Shown here piece by piece: positions 35,124-43,268 of a DNA stretch of 64,000 bases (the first letter of the stretch is position 1; every line of letters begins with the position of its first letter). The notes below the pieces were generated by a model. That model saw only the letters and a program-made list of their open reading frames with translations. It made no database searches and was not told where the DNA came from. Both the position numbers and the translations under genes were made by a program. The DNA is from Sphingobium subterraneum (GTDB taxonomy: Bacteria > Pseudomonadota > Alphaproteobacteria > Sphingomonadales > Sphingomonadaceae), in the NCBI RefSeq assembly GCF_014199435.1, contig NZ_JACIJP010000002.1:598001-662000 (forward strand), read 5' to 3'.

Positions 35124-35146
35124 GTTGTGCGTTCATTGCGCGCAAC
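35124..35146. promoter_or_regulatory. imperfect inverted repeat in the divergent galactose promoter region
   Basis: GTTGTGCG and CGCGCAAC (seven of eight positions pair) are separated by seven bases in the 105-base gap between the divergently read lactonase and dgoK operons, just ahead of the dgoK ribosome site. An operator serving both operons is possible. No regulator gene is present nearby, and I could not identify -10/-35 boxes with confidence. Confidence 0.35.
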
Positions 35147-35160
35147 ACCGGAGGATCAAC

Positions 35161-36042
35161 GTGGCGCAGAAGAGTTTCGTCGCCGTCGACTGGGGCACCA
35201 GCAGTCGGCGTATCTATGTCATCGAGGGCGGTACGGTGGTTGCCGACGAGCAGGAGGATTGCGGCGTCACGCGCTTTGCCCGCGACGATTTTCCCGCCGA
35301 GATCGCCGCGCTGCGCCGCCGTTTCGATGGACGGCCGCTGTTGCTGTGCGGGATGATCGGGTCAAACCGGGGGTGGGTGGAGGCCCCCTATGTGCCCTGC
35401 CCCGCCTCACTCGACGATGTGCGGAGTGGCGCAATCGAGCCGGACGACGGCGTCTTCATCATCCCCGGGGTGGCCTATGACGACGGCACCCGCTGCGATG
35501 TGATGCGCGGCGAGGAAGTGCCGCTCTTTGGTTCGGTGGCGCGCGGGCTTGTCGATCCCGACGCGCTGCTGTGCCACCCGGGAACGCACAACAAATGGGT
35601 GGAGCTGGAGCGGGGCAGGGTGGCCGCATTCCGCACCGTGATGACCGGTGAGCTGTTTGCGCTGCTGCGGCAACACAGCATCTTGGGAGAATTGTTGCAG
35701 GGCGACCCGCAGCCCGGAGCCGCGTTCCGGCGTGGGGTGGACCATGCGTTGAAGCACGCCGATCTGCCCGCCGCGCTGTTCGGCGCGCGCGCGGACCATC
35801 TGCTCGCGCGGCGGGAGGACGACCCTGCATCCTATGTCAGCGGGCTGCTGATCGGTACCGACATCGCCATCGGGCTGGACAATGCCGTGGAGCACCGTGG
35901 CCCGGTCGCGATCATGGCGCGGCGCGACCTCGCCCTGCTCTATCAGGCGGCGCTCGATGTCGCGGGGCGGGAAGGGACATTGATCGACAGCGACGAAAGT
36001 TTCGTCGCGGGCGTCGGTCTGCTGGCGGGAGAATTGTTGTGA
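35161..36042 (+). CDS. dgoK: 2-dehydro-3-deoxygalactonokinase
   Basis: A 293-residue kinase phosphorylating 2-keto-3-deoxygalactonate. Landmarks are VAVDWGTSSRRIY (phosphate loop), LLCGMIGSNRGWVEAPYVPC, LCHPGTHNKWVE and TVMTGELFALLRQHSIL. GTG start with GGAGG ten bases upstream; the frame runs far upstream across the lactonase gene but that part is antisense shadow. The stop overlaps the dgoA GTG by four bases. Confidence 0.95.
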   Translation: MAQKSFVAVDWGTSSRRIYVIEGGTVVADEQEDCGVTRFARDDFPAEIAALRRRFDGRPLLLCGMIGSNRGWVEAPYVPCPASLDDVRSGAIEPDDGVFIIPGVAYDDGTRCDVMRGEEVPLFGSVARGLVDPDALLCHPGTHNKWVELERGRVAAFRTVMTGELFALLRQHSILGELLQGDPQPGAAFRRGVDHALKHADLPAALFGARADHLLARREDDPASYVSGLLIGTDIAIGLDNAVEHRGPVAIMARRDLALLYQAALDVAGREGTLIDSDESFVAGVGLLAGELL

Positions 36043-36686
36043 CAGTGCTGGAACGGTTTCACGCCCTGCTGGGCGAATGTCCGCTGATCGCCATCATTCG
36101 CGGTATCCGTCCGGACGAGGCGGAGGCGATCGGCGCCGCGCTCTTCGAAGCGGGTATCCGTATCATCGAGGTGCCGCTCAATTCGCCCGATCCCCTGCGC
36201 AGCATCCATACGCTGGCCGAGCGGTTCGGCGGCCGCGCGATCATCGGCGCGGGCACGGTCATGACCGTCGAAGAAGTCATCCATGTAGCCGAGGCAGGCG
36301 GGCAGATCATCGTGTCCCCGTCAACCGACACCGACGTCATCGCTGCGACGGTCGCAGCGGGGCTGGTGTCCGCGCCCGGCTATTTCACGCCCAGCGAGGC
36401 CTTCGCGGCGCACCGTGCGGGCGCCCACGCGCTCAAGCTTTTCCCGGCGGAGGGCGCGTCGCCCGCCGTGGTGAAGGCGCAGCGGGCGGTCTGGCCGATG
36501 GGGGTGCCGCAGATTATCGTCGGCGGCATCACGCCGGATAACATGGCGGGTTACTGGAAGGCCGGAGCCGACGGGTTCGGGCTGGGCGGTGGGCTGTACA
36601 AGCCGGGGCAGGGCGCGGATGACGTATCGCGGCAGGCGCGTGCCTATGTTGCCGCGTTGCGTGTGGCGCAGGAGGCGGGGCGATGA
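36039..36686 (+). CDS. dgoA: 2-dehydro-3-deoxy-6-phosphogalactonate aldolase
   Basis: A 215-residue class I aldolase splitting KDPGal to pyruvate and glyceraldehyde 3-phosphate. It shows LIAIIRGIRPDEA, IEVPLNSPDPL, IIGAGTVMTVEEV, GYFTPSEAF and HALKLFPAEG with the Schiff-base lysine, and the phosphate loop GGITPDNMAGYW. GTG start within the dgoK stop (GTGA overlap); 4-base overlap with the next gene too, so dgoK-dgoA-gal are tightly coupled. Confidence 0.95.
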   Translation: MTVLERFHALLGECPLIAIIRGIRPDEAEAIGAALFEAGIRIIEVPLNSPDPLRSIHTLAERFGGRAIIGAGTVMTVEEVIHVAEAGGQIIVSPSTDTDVIAATVAAGLVSAPGYFTPSEAFAAHRAGAHALKLFPAEGASPAVVKAQRAVWPMGVPQIIVGGITPDNMAGYWKAGADGFGLGGGLYKPGQGADDVSRQARAYVAALRVAQEAGR

Positions 36687-37615
36687 GCGATCCGGTCCGC
36701 ATCGGCATCATCGGTCATGGCAAGATCGCGCGCGATGCGCACATTCCGGCGATCCGGGGCGCCGCCGACTTCGCGCTCTCCGCCATCTGCGACCGGAGCG
36801 GCCCGGGAGAGCCAGACGTGCCGCTGTTCCGTACGCCCGCCGCGATGTTTGCGGCGGGGGCGGTCGACGCCGTCGCTATCTGCACGCCCGCGCCGCCGCG
36901 TTACGCGATCGCGCGGGACGCCATCGCGGCTGGGGTAGCCGTGCTGCTGGAAAAGCCGCCCTGCGCCACATTGGGGGAGGTCGAGCAGCTGGTTGCTCTC
37001 GCGCAGGAGCGGTCCGTGCCGCTGTTCGCAGCATGGCATACGCAATATCACCCCGTCATCGATGCCGCCGCTGCGCTGGTCCGGCGCGAAGGGCTGGCGC
37101 ATGTCGAAGTGCGGTGGGAAGAGGATGTGCGGAAATGGCATCCGGGGCAGGACTGGATCTGGCGTGCCGGGGGTTTCGGGGTGCTCGATCCGGGCATCAA
37201 CGCCTTTGCGGTGCTGACGAAGTTGCTGGGCGCGCCCATTGTGGAAAGCGGGCGGTTCGAGATTCCGGCGGGCGCGGAAACGCCGGTCAAGGCTGTGCTG
37301 CACCTGAGCGCTGGCGATGCCGGGATCGACGCGGTGTTCGACTGGACCGTGACCGAACAGGACCGATGGACAATCGCCGTCGACACGCTGGCGGGATCGG
37401 CGCTGCTGCTGGATCTGGGTGATGGATCGCTCCGCATCGACGGGGAGCGCGCGCCGGTCACCGCCGATTACGGCACGGAATATGACGGCATCTATCGCCA
37501 TTTTTCGACGTTGCTTCGTGAAGGCCGGTCTAGCGTGGAAATCACGCCCCTCCGCATGGTTGCAGACGCGATGCTGGTCGTGGAGCGATCGACGAGCCTC
37601 TGGACAATAGCCTGA
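36683..37615 (+). CDS. gal: D-galactose 1-dehydrogenase (Gfo/Idh/MocA family)
   Basis: A 310-residue NAD(P)-dependent enzyme oxidising D-galactose to galactonolactone. The Rossmann motif IGIIGHGKIARDAHIPAI is at the N-terminus, then LLEKPPCATLGEVEQL (catalytic Lys of the EKP motif, about residue 93) and EDVRKWHPGQDWIW..GGFGVLDPGINA, which matches the Pseudomonas Gal subgroup rather than other family members. It is the last gene of the plus-strand operon, and it performs the first step of the De Ley-Doudoroff route. Confidence 0.88.
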   Translation: MSDPVRIGIIGHGKIARDAHIPAIRGAADFALSAICDRSGPGEPDVPLFRTPAAMFAAGAVDAVAICTPAPPRYAIARDAIAAGVAVLLEKPPCATLGEVEQLVALAQERSVPLFAAWHTQYHPVIDAAAALVRREGLAHVEVRWEEDVRKWHPGQDWIWRAGGFGVLDPGINAFAVLTKLLGAPIVESGRFEIPAGAETPVKAVLHLSAGDAGIDAVFDWTVTEQDRWTIAVDTLAGSALLLDLGDGSLRIDGERAPVTADYGTEYDGIYRHFSTLLREGRSSVEITPLRMVADAMLVVERSTSLWTIA

Positions 37616-37800
37616 ACCCTCGTCCCGCCCGCTATCGGACTGTCCATAAAAAGGAACGCACGGACGCGTCCCCGCACTCGGGGAGGAACGGGCCGTTGCA
37701 CCGCTCGTCTCCCGCTCGACAACCGCACCGACGGGCTTCCTCCAGCGTCAGCATGGCTCGCCCGTCACGATCCATTCCCCCACCTGTTCAGGAGAAGACC

Positions 37801-38115
37801 ATGAGACATTCTTTCGTCTTTGGAGCCGTATTCCTCGCGCCGTCGCTGGCGTTCGTTCCTGTAACCGGTGGTGCCACCGAAGCCACCGCGACGGCCACAA
37901 CGACCAGCGCGGCATCGTACATCGCGCAGGCGGGGGCTGGCGATCTGTTCGAGATCCAATCGTCGCAGCTCGCCCAGCAGAAGCGGGCGCACCAGATGGC
38001 GCTGGATCTGCACCAGAGCTATGGAACGCCGGGCGATCGGCCCGCCCTGAAGCAGGTGGCCGCCAAGGCGGTACCGATCGTCGAAAAACACATCGTCGCC
38101 CTGAAGGCCCTCTAG
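37801..38115 (+). CDS. shortened DUF4142 protein, secreted
   Basis: A 104-residue protein with a signal peptide (FVFGAVFLAPSLAFVPVTGG) and two pieces that fit opposite ends of the DUF4142 domain. YIAQAGAGDLFEIQSSQLAQ is the usual N-terminal helix; HQMALDLHQSYG..GDRPALKQVAAKAVPIVEKHI is the usual C-terminal half. The central helices with the conserved DH are missing, so about 60 residues seem to have been lost in frame. AGGAGAAG precedes the ATG. It may still fold, but the typical ferritin-like bundle cannot be complete. Confidence 0.65.
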   Translation: MRHSFVFGAVFLAPSLAFVPVTGGATEATATATTTSAASYIAQAGAGDLFEIQSSQLAQQKRAHQMALDLHQSYGTPGDRPALKQVAAKAVPIVEKHIVALKAL

Positions 38116-38148
38116 GCGCAATATTCTCACACCGACCGGAGTTCCTTT

Positions 38149-38466
38149 ATGCGAACAATATTATGTGTCCCCGCCATCCTCTGCCTTGCTCTTGCCGCAT
38201 GTGGCGGGAGTGAACAGGATTCCAGCGCCCTGAACAGCAGTGCGAATTCCGACATGATGATGAACAGTTCCACCGACACGATGGGGACGTCATCCAACAT
38301 GGCTATGCCGCCGATGGACGCGACCAACGGTGCCGGGTCCATGAACGGACCGGGCAATAGCACCGGAACGACCGGAAGCGGCGGATCGGCCGTCCCCGGC
38401 GGTGCACCGACCGGCACCACGACCAGCGGCAGCACCACTGGTTCGATGGGTGGCACTGGCCAGTAA
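38149..38466 (+). CDS. small low-complexity lipoprotein
   Basis: A 105-residue protein with lipobox LAAC after a 17-residue signal peptide. The mature part is almost only Ser, Thr, Gly, Asn, Met and Pro (NSDMMMNSSTDTMGTSSNMA, then GGAPTGTTTSGSTTGSMGG), so it is probably disordered. Methionine is unusually frequent in the first half, which recalls metal-binding periplasmic tails, an inference only. GGAG precedes the ATG, and a terminator follows, 30 bases behind the DUF4142 gene. Confidence 0.65.
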   Translation: MRTILCVPAILCLALAACGGSEQDSSALNSSANSDMMMNSSTDTMGTSSNMAMPPMDATNGAGSMNGPGNSTGTTGSGGSAVPGGAPTGTTTSGSTTGSMGGTGQ

Positions 38467-38491
38467 CACCAGAACTTTTGTTACCTTTTTT

Positions 38492-38524
38492 GGGCGGCGC
38501 TCGGCTTCGGGTGTCGCCCTTTTC
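38492..38524 (+). terminator. rho-independent terminator after the small lipoprotein gene
   Basis: GGGCGGCGC pairs with GTGTCGCCC (two G-T pairs) and is followed by TTTTCGT. It stands 26 bases behind the lipoprotein stop and ends the DUF4142-lipoprotein pair. Confidence 0.7.
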
Positions 38525-38621
38525 GTGTAACTCTAGCTGAGCCAGAAGCGGAGGATCGCCGCCCACAGCCCGACAAACCAGCCACGCCGCTTTGCCAACG
38601 GCGGCCGGTCGGGCAGGCTCG

Positions 38622-39692
38622 TCAGTTCTGGAATATCGCGGGCGTGCTGACCTTCACCATCTGCGCCAGCCGCGCCACGTCCCAGTTGGTGAGGCGCACG
38701 CAGCCATGGCTTTCCGCGCGGCCGATCGTTTGTGGTTCGCCCGTGCCGTGAATGCCGTAATGCGGCTTGGACAGATCAAGCCATGCCACACCCACAGGGT
38801 TGTTGGGTCCGGGCTTCAGCAGCGCAGACGCTTTGCTGTCGCTGACATCCCAGAACAATTTGGGGTTGTAGCGGAAGTCCGGGTTGCGGCTGACGCCCTG
38901 AATTTTCCAGGTGCCGATGGGCAGCGGGTCATGCGCGCTGCCCATCGTCGCGGGAAACTGGGCGATCAGCTTGCCTCCCTCGTCATAGGCGCGCAACGTG
39001 CCTTCGGACTTGTCGACCACCACTTTTGCCGCCTGCGGCTGTTTCGGCGAAACGGCGAGCTTTTGCAGCGTCGCGTTCCAGCCGCGCGCATCCTCGCCCA
39101 AGGTGGCAGGATCGATATCCGCGATGTTGGGCACGATGAGGCTCGCCTGCGCGGTGATCGGCCCGTTCCGGTTAAGCTGGGCCAGCACGGCGGGCGTGGT
39201 GTGGAAACGCTCGGCCAGCGCCTCGGTCAGGTCACGATAGCCGATGGCGGGCAGCTTCGCCTGTGCCGCAGCATCCTTGGGCAGGTTCGGGAAGAAGGGT
39301 CCGGCGGCAAAGGCCGGAGGAATGCGGACCGCGCGCATCGGTGCGACATCGCGCCAGCGGGTGAGCGCCTTGCGGGTCGGATCATCGAGCGTGCCGGTGG
39401 GGGAAAGATCGTTTGCCTCCTGAAAGCCGCGCAGCGCAAGCGCCAGTGACGGACCGGACTGGCCGTCGATAACGCCCGGCGAAAAGCCGAGCCGGTCGAG
39501 AACAACCTGAACGCGGAACGCTTCCGACACGGCCAGCGTCGCGGGGACCGGCCCCGCGTCCTCGAACCCCAGCGGAGTACCGGCATCGCGGGTGTCGACA
39601 GTTTTGGCGGGTGTGGCGTCTGCGGAATTGGACGGAGCTTCCTGGCATGCGGTGAGGAGGATCGGGACAAGAAAAAGGGTGGCACGCTTCAA
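38622..39692 (-). CDS. L,D-transpeptidase (YkuD) with peptidoglycan-binding domain, lipoprotein
   Basis: A 356-residue envelope enzyme forming L,D-crosslinks or attaching proteins to peptidoglycan. It has a lipobox (ILLTAC), a peptidoglycan-binding_1 domain (LDRLGFSPGVIDGQSGPSLA, about residues 65-110), and a YkuD domain with HYGIHGTGEP and the catalytic SHGCVRLTNWD near the C-terminus. A TTG at 39692 with AGGAG seven bases upstream gives a textbook lipoprotein signal (KRATLFLVPILLTAC), and is preferred to the ATG 33 bases upstream. Divergent from the YihY gene. Confidence 0.88.
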   Translation of the reverse strand: MKRATLFLVPILLTACQEAPSNSADATPAKTVDTRDAGTPLGFEDAGPVPATLAVSEAFRVQVVLDRLGFSPGVIDGQSGPSLALALRGFQEANDLSPTGTLDDPTRKALTRWRDVAPMRAVRIPPAFAAGPFFPNLPKDAAAQAKLPAIGYRDLTEALAERFHTTPAVLAQLNRNGPITAQASLIVPNIADIDPATLGEDARGWNATLQKLAVSPKQPQAAKVVVDKSEGTLRAYDEGGKLIAQFPATMGSAHDPLPIGTWKIQGVSRNPDFRYNPKLFWDVSDSKASALLKPGPNNPVGVAWLDLSKPHYGIHGTGEPQTIGRAESHGCVRLTNWDVARLAQMVKVSTPAIFQN

Positions 39693-39911
39693 GGGAGGCT
39701 CCTGCAACGGGGGTTCTATGCTCAACGCTGTGGGGCCGAGAACGATGCACGCCCTGCGACGGGGCGAGGAACTTACTTCCTTGCTGGCGCGATATGGTCA
39801 CGAAGGCGCGTCTGCGGGCCTGCGCAGAATTGCCCCACCACGCGCCGCACGACAGCCGATACGAAGGAGCCACGCCGTGCCAGCACTATCCCACGCCGCC
39901 ATGCGCCGCCG

Positions 39912-41018
39912 ATGACCGAGCATAGTGCCGCAAAATCCGGTGAAGGACCGGTCGACGAAAAGGGCGAGCCCGTCGATCCGCAGGCGCTGGACGTGATCGC
40001 ACAGACAGTGCCCGGCGCGACGGGCGAGTCCCCCGCAGACATGCCCGGTGCAGCATGGTGGGCTATCGTCAAGCGCGTCTACATCATGACCGGGTTTCAT
40101 AATCTCAGCCTGTTGGCGGCGGGCGTTGCTTTCTTTGCATTCCTCGCTTTTGTGCCGCTGATCGCGTCGGTTGTTCTGGTCTACGGCTTGGCGGGCGATC
40201 CCCAGACGGTGGCGGGGAATATCGATCTCCTGCGCGGTATCGTGCCGTCCGAGGTTCTGACCATCCTGCGCGATCAGATGATTGCCATCGTTACGAGCAG
40301 CGAGACGGCCAAGGGGGTGGGTCTCGCGCTCGCGATCCTGTTCGCACTCTATGGTGCGATGCGCGCGGCTTCGGCCATGATGGCGGCCCTCAACATCATC
40401 TATGAAGAGCATGAGACGCGCAGCATTATCCGCACCACATTGGTGGCGGCGGCCATCACGGCTGGCATGGTCGGCGCGGGGCTGATCGGCACGGCGGCGA
40501 TTTCGCTGTTCACCTATACCAGTAACGTTCTCGCCGCCTATCTGGGGGACGCGATCCGTTTGCTGATCCAGATTCTGATCTGGGCCGTCGCAGCGTGCCT
40601 CATCAGTTTCACCTTCGCGATCTTTTTCCGCTACGCGCCCGACCGGCGCGCGGCCAAGTGGCGCTGGTTGTCGGTGGGGTCGGGGCTGTCCACGATTCTC
40701 TGGCTGCTGACGACGCTGGGCTTCGGGTTCTACGTCGCGAACATCGGCGATTACAACGCGACCTACGGATCGCTTGGCGGGATCGTCATCTTTCTGATGT
40801 GGCTGTTCCTGTCCGCCTATGCCGTACTCATCGGGGCGGAGGTGAACAGCGAGATGGAGCGCCAGACGATGGTCGATACGACCGTGGGACCGGACCGGCC
40901 AATCGGCATGCGCGGCGCGGTCATGGCCGACAGCGTGATTGTCGATGAGGCGAGCCGGGCGCTGATGGAGAAAAAGCGGCGTCGCGATGCAGCGCGTCAG
41001 CTCGAACGCGGGCGCTGA
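39912..41018 (+). CDS. YihY/BrkB family inner-membrane protein
   Basis: A 368-residue protein with a 50-residue polar N-terminus, six predicted membrane helices (about residues 68-310) and a charged C-terminal tail. Family blocks are NLSLLAAGVAFFAFLAFVPL, ALYGAMRAASAMMAALNIIY, and YGSLGGIVIFLMWLFLSAYA followed by GAEVN. Once called ribonuclease BN in error; the true role, possibly transport or envelope upkeep, is unknown. Convergent with cysQ at 9 bases. Confidence 0.9.
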   Translation: MTEHSAAKSGEGPVDEKGEPVDPQALDVIAQTVPGATGESPADMPGAAWWAIVKRVYIMTGFHNLSLLAAGVAFFAFLAFVPLIASVVLVYGLAGDPQTVAGNIDLLRGIVPSEVLTILRDQMIAIVTSSETAKGVGLALAILFALYGAMRAASAMMAALNIIYEEHETRSIIRTTLVAAAITAGMVGAGLIGTAAISLFTYTSNVLAAYLGDAIRLLIQILIWAVAACLISFTFAIFFRYAPDRRAAKWRWLSVGSGLSTILWLLTTLGFGFYVANIGDYNATYGSLGGIVIFLMWLFLSAYAVLIGAEVNSEMERQTMVDTTVGPDRPIGMRGAVMADSVIVDEASRALMEKKRRRDAARQLERGR

Positions 41019-41027
41019 GGCTGGCGA

Positions 41028-41819
41028 TTATTCCTTGGCCAGCACCGCTTCGACCCGACCACGCAACCGTTCGACGGCGGCATCATGTATGGCGGGGGCA
41101 CAGCACAATACGCCGAACGCGCTGGGCACCGGCCGGTTGAAGCGCAGCTTCCCGCCGAGCGCATCGGTCACGGTGGCGCCCGCCTCCTGCGCGATGAGGG
41201 CAGAGGCCGCGATATCCCATTCATTGCCCCAGCGGATCGTCGCCACGAGATCGGCCTCATCGGCGGCGACCATTGCCATGCGCAGGGCGATACTGTTGGG
41301 CTTGTGGACGGTGCGCAGATCGCTGTCGGCGCGCGGCAGGACATCGGACGGCACCCGTGCGCCAGGCAGGCGGGTACGCCCGCTCGCACTCAGCAAGGTT
41401 CCGTTGCGCCGCGCCCCCTGGCCCGCCTGTGCCACCCACAGCTCGTTGCGGGCGGGCGCGGCCAATATGCCGATGATCGCTTCGCCGTCCTGCACCAGTG
41501 CGACCGAGACCGCCCAGCCGGGCCGCCCGCCCAGATAATCGCGCGTGCCGTCGATCGGATCGACCACCCACAGGCGGTCGGTCGAGAGGCGATCCTGATT
41601 GTCGACCGTCTCTTCTGACAGCCACCCCGCGTCCGGGTCGATGGCGCGCAGGGAAGCGCGTAGCATGTGGTTGACCGCGATGTCCGCCTCGCACACCGGC
41701 TCGCCGGGCGACTTTTCCCAGCGCTCCACCCGCGTCTTGCCGCCTGCCCACAACGTCAGCGCGTGATCGGCCGCTTCCGATACCGCATCGATCAGGGGGC
41801 GGATCGCGCGATCAGCCAC
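41028..41819 (-). CDS. cysQ: inositol monophosphatase family, probable 3'(2'),5'-bisphosphate nucleotidase
   Basis: A 263-residue Mg2+/Li+-sensitive phosphatase. Metal-site motifs LSEETVDNQD (about residue 67), WVVDPIDGTRDYLGG (about 84-98) and GNEWDIAASALIAQEAGA (about 198) are complete. The DPIDGTRDY form, rather than DPLDGTxNF, favours the CysQ subgroup, which recycles pAp from sulfate assimilation. GTG start overlapping the pmbA stop by 8 bases. Confidence 0.85.
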   Translation of the reverse strand: MADRAIRPLIDAVSEAADHALTLWAGGKTRVERWEKSPGEPVCEADIAVNHMLRASLRAIDPDAGWLSEETVDNQDRLSTDRLWVVDPIDGTRDYLGGRPGWAVSVALVQDGEAIIGILAAPARNELWVAQAGQGARRNGTLLSASGRTRLPGARVPSDVLPRADSDLRTVHKPNSIALRMAMVAADEADLVATIRWGNEWDIAASALIAQEAGATVTDALGGKLRFNRPVPSAFGVLCCAPAIHDAAVERLRGRVEAVLAKE

Positions 41820-43158
41820 CAGCGACCATCATGCCGTCGATCCGCAGGGTCGGCACGTTCACAGCGTAACGGAAAACCAGATCGTTCGCGGGAACCAGTG
41901 CGGCGAACATATCCTTGAGGTTGCCCGCAATGGTGATTTCCGCGACCGCCTGCGCCACGGCGCCGTTTTCTATCAGGAAGCCCGATGCGCCCCGGCTGTA
42001 GTCGCCGGTCACGCCGTTGACGCCCATGCCGATCAGCTCGGTGACATAGAGACCGCGCTTGATGCCTTGCATGAGGTCGGCGGCGGTGGCCGTGCCGGGG
42101 GCGAGATGCACATTGGTTGCCGACACGCCGGGCGATCCGCCGATCCCGCGACTGGCATGGCCGGTCGGCGCGCCGCCCAGCTGCCGCGCCGATGCGCTGT
42201 CGAGCAGCCAGCCCGTGAGCCGCCCTCCCTCGACCAGCGCGGTCTGGTGCGTCGCAAGACCCTCGCCGTCGAAGGGACGGGAACGCAGTCCGCGCTTGCG
42301 CAGCGGATCGTCGATGATCCGGATCGCGCTGTCGAAGAGTTGTGTGCCCAGGTCGTCGAGCAGGAAGCTCGAACGCCGGGCGATCGAGGGGCCTGCGATT
42401 GCGCCGATAAGGTGACCGATGATGCTCGATCCAACGCGCGGGTCGAAGATGATCGGCATCGTACCGCTGTCGATCTTCACCGGATTGAGCCGCGCGACGG
42501 CGCGATGTCCGGCGCGGCGGCCGATATCTTCGGGATCCTCGATGTCGACCAGATGGCGCACCGAATGGCTGGCATGGTCGCGCTGCATCGACGCGCCCTC
42601 ACCGGCCAGCACGCTCGCCCAGGTGCCGTGGCTGGTGGTCGCATAGCTGTTCGCAAAGCCGTGGCTCGTGACAAGCGCCACCTGCGTGCGGCCCTTGCTT
42701 GCGCCGCCGCCTTCGCTGTTGGTGACGCCAGGGACCGCACGCGCGGCCTCTTCCACGGCGAGCGCCCGTTCGCGCAGTTCGGCGGGTTCCGGGTCGGCAT
42801 GATCGGCAAGGTCAAGGCCGGGCACACGGCCCCGCAGCAGCAGGTCTTGCGGCGCAAGCCCGGCATAGTCGTCTTCCGGAGCCTCCTTCGCCATGGCGAC
42901 GCAGCGGTCGACAAGCGTGGACAGCGATGCGGGGTTCATATCCGACGCCGACACCGTCGCCGAACGCCTGCCCACGAACAGGCGCAGGCCAATCTCCTCA
43001 CCCTCGGACTGCTCGACGTCTTCCAGTTCGCTCAGTCGCACCGACACGCCGGTAGAGGCATTCCCGATATAGATGGCATCGGCAGCGTCCGCCCCGACCT
43101 TGCGAGCCTGGTCGACCAGCAACTCCGCGCGATCCTGTGCCTGAGAAAGTGTGAGCAT
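41812..43158 (-). CDS. pmbA: TldD/PmbA family protein (PmbA/TldE subunit)
   Basis: A 448-residue protein of the TldD/TldE metalloprotease pair. It shows the N-terminal VRLSELEDVEQSEGEEIGLRLF block (positions about 39-60), PIIFDPRVGSSIIGHLIGAI, and C-terminal GVNGVTGDYSRGASGFLIENG. The zinc-binding HExxxH of TldD is not present, which matches PmbA, the partner without the metal site. In E. coli the pair matures microcin B17 and degrades CcdA. tldD is not in the window. Confidence 0.9.
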   Translation of the reverse strand: MLTLSQAQDRAELLVDQARKVGADAADAIYIGNASTGVSVRLSELEDVEQSEGEEIGLRLFVGRRSATVSASDMNPASLSTLVDRCVAMAKEAPEDDYAGLAPQDLLLRGRVPGLDLADHADPEPAELRERALAVEEAARAVPGVTNSEGGGASKGRTQVALVTSHGFANSYATTSHGTWASVLAGEGASMQRDHASHSVRHLVDIEDPEDIGRRAGHRAVARLNPVKIDSGTMPIIFDPRVGSSIIGHLIGAIAGPSIARRSSFLLDDLGTQLFDSAIRIIDDPLRKRGLRSRPFDGEGLATHQTALVEGGRLTGWLLDSASARQLGGAPTGHASRGIGGSPGVSATNVHLAPGTATAADLMQGIKRGLYVTELIGMGVNGVTGDYSRGASGFLIENGAVAQAVAEITIAGNLKDMFAALVPANDLVFRYAVNVPTLRIDGMMVAGG

Positions 43159-43268
43159 GAGGGGTGAGCAATTCCTGTAAAAGGGGTCCGGTGCCGGGCC
43201 TTAACGCCGCCGGAGAAAAGGTGCAAATCGCGCAAGGCAAGCGAAGCGCACCTGGGAAGAACCGGCCA

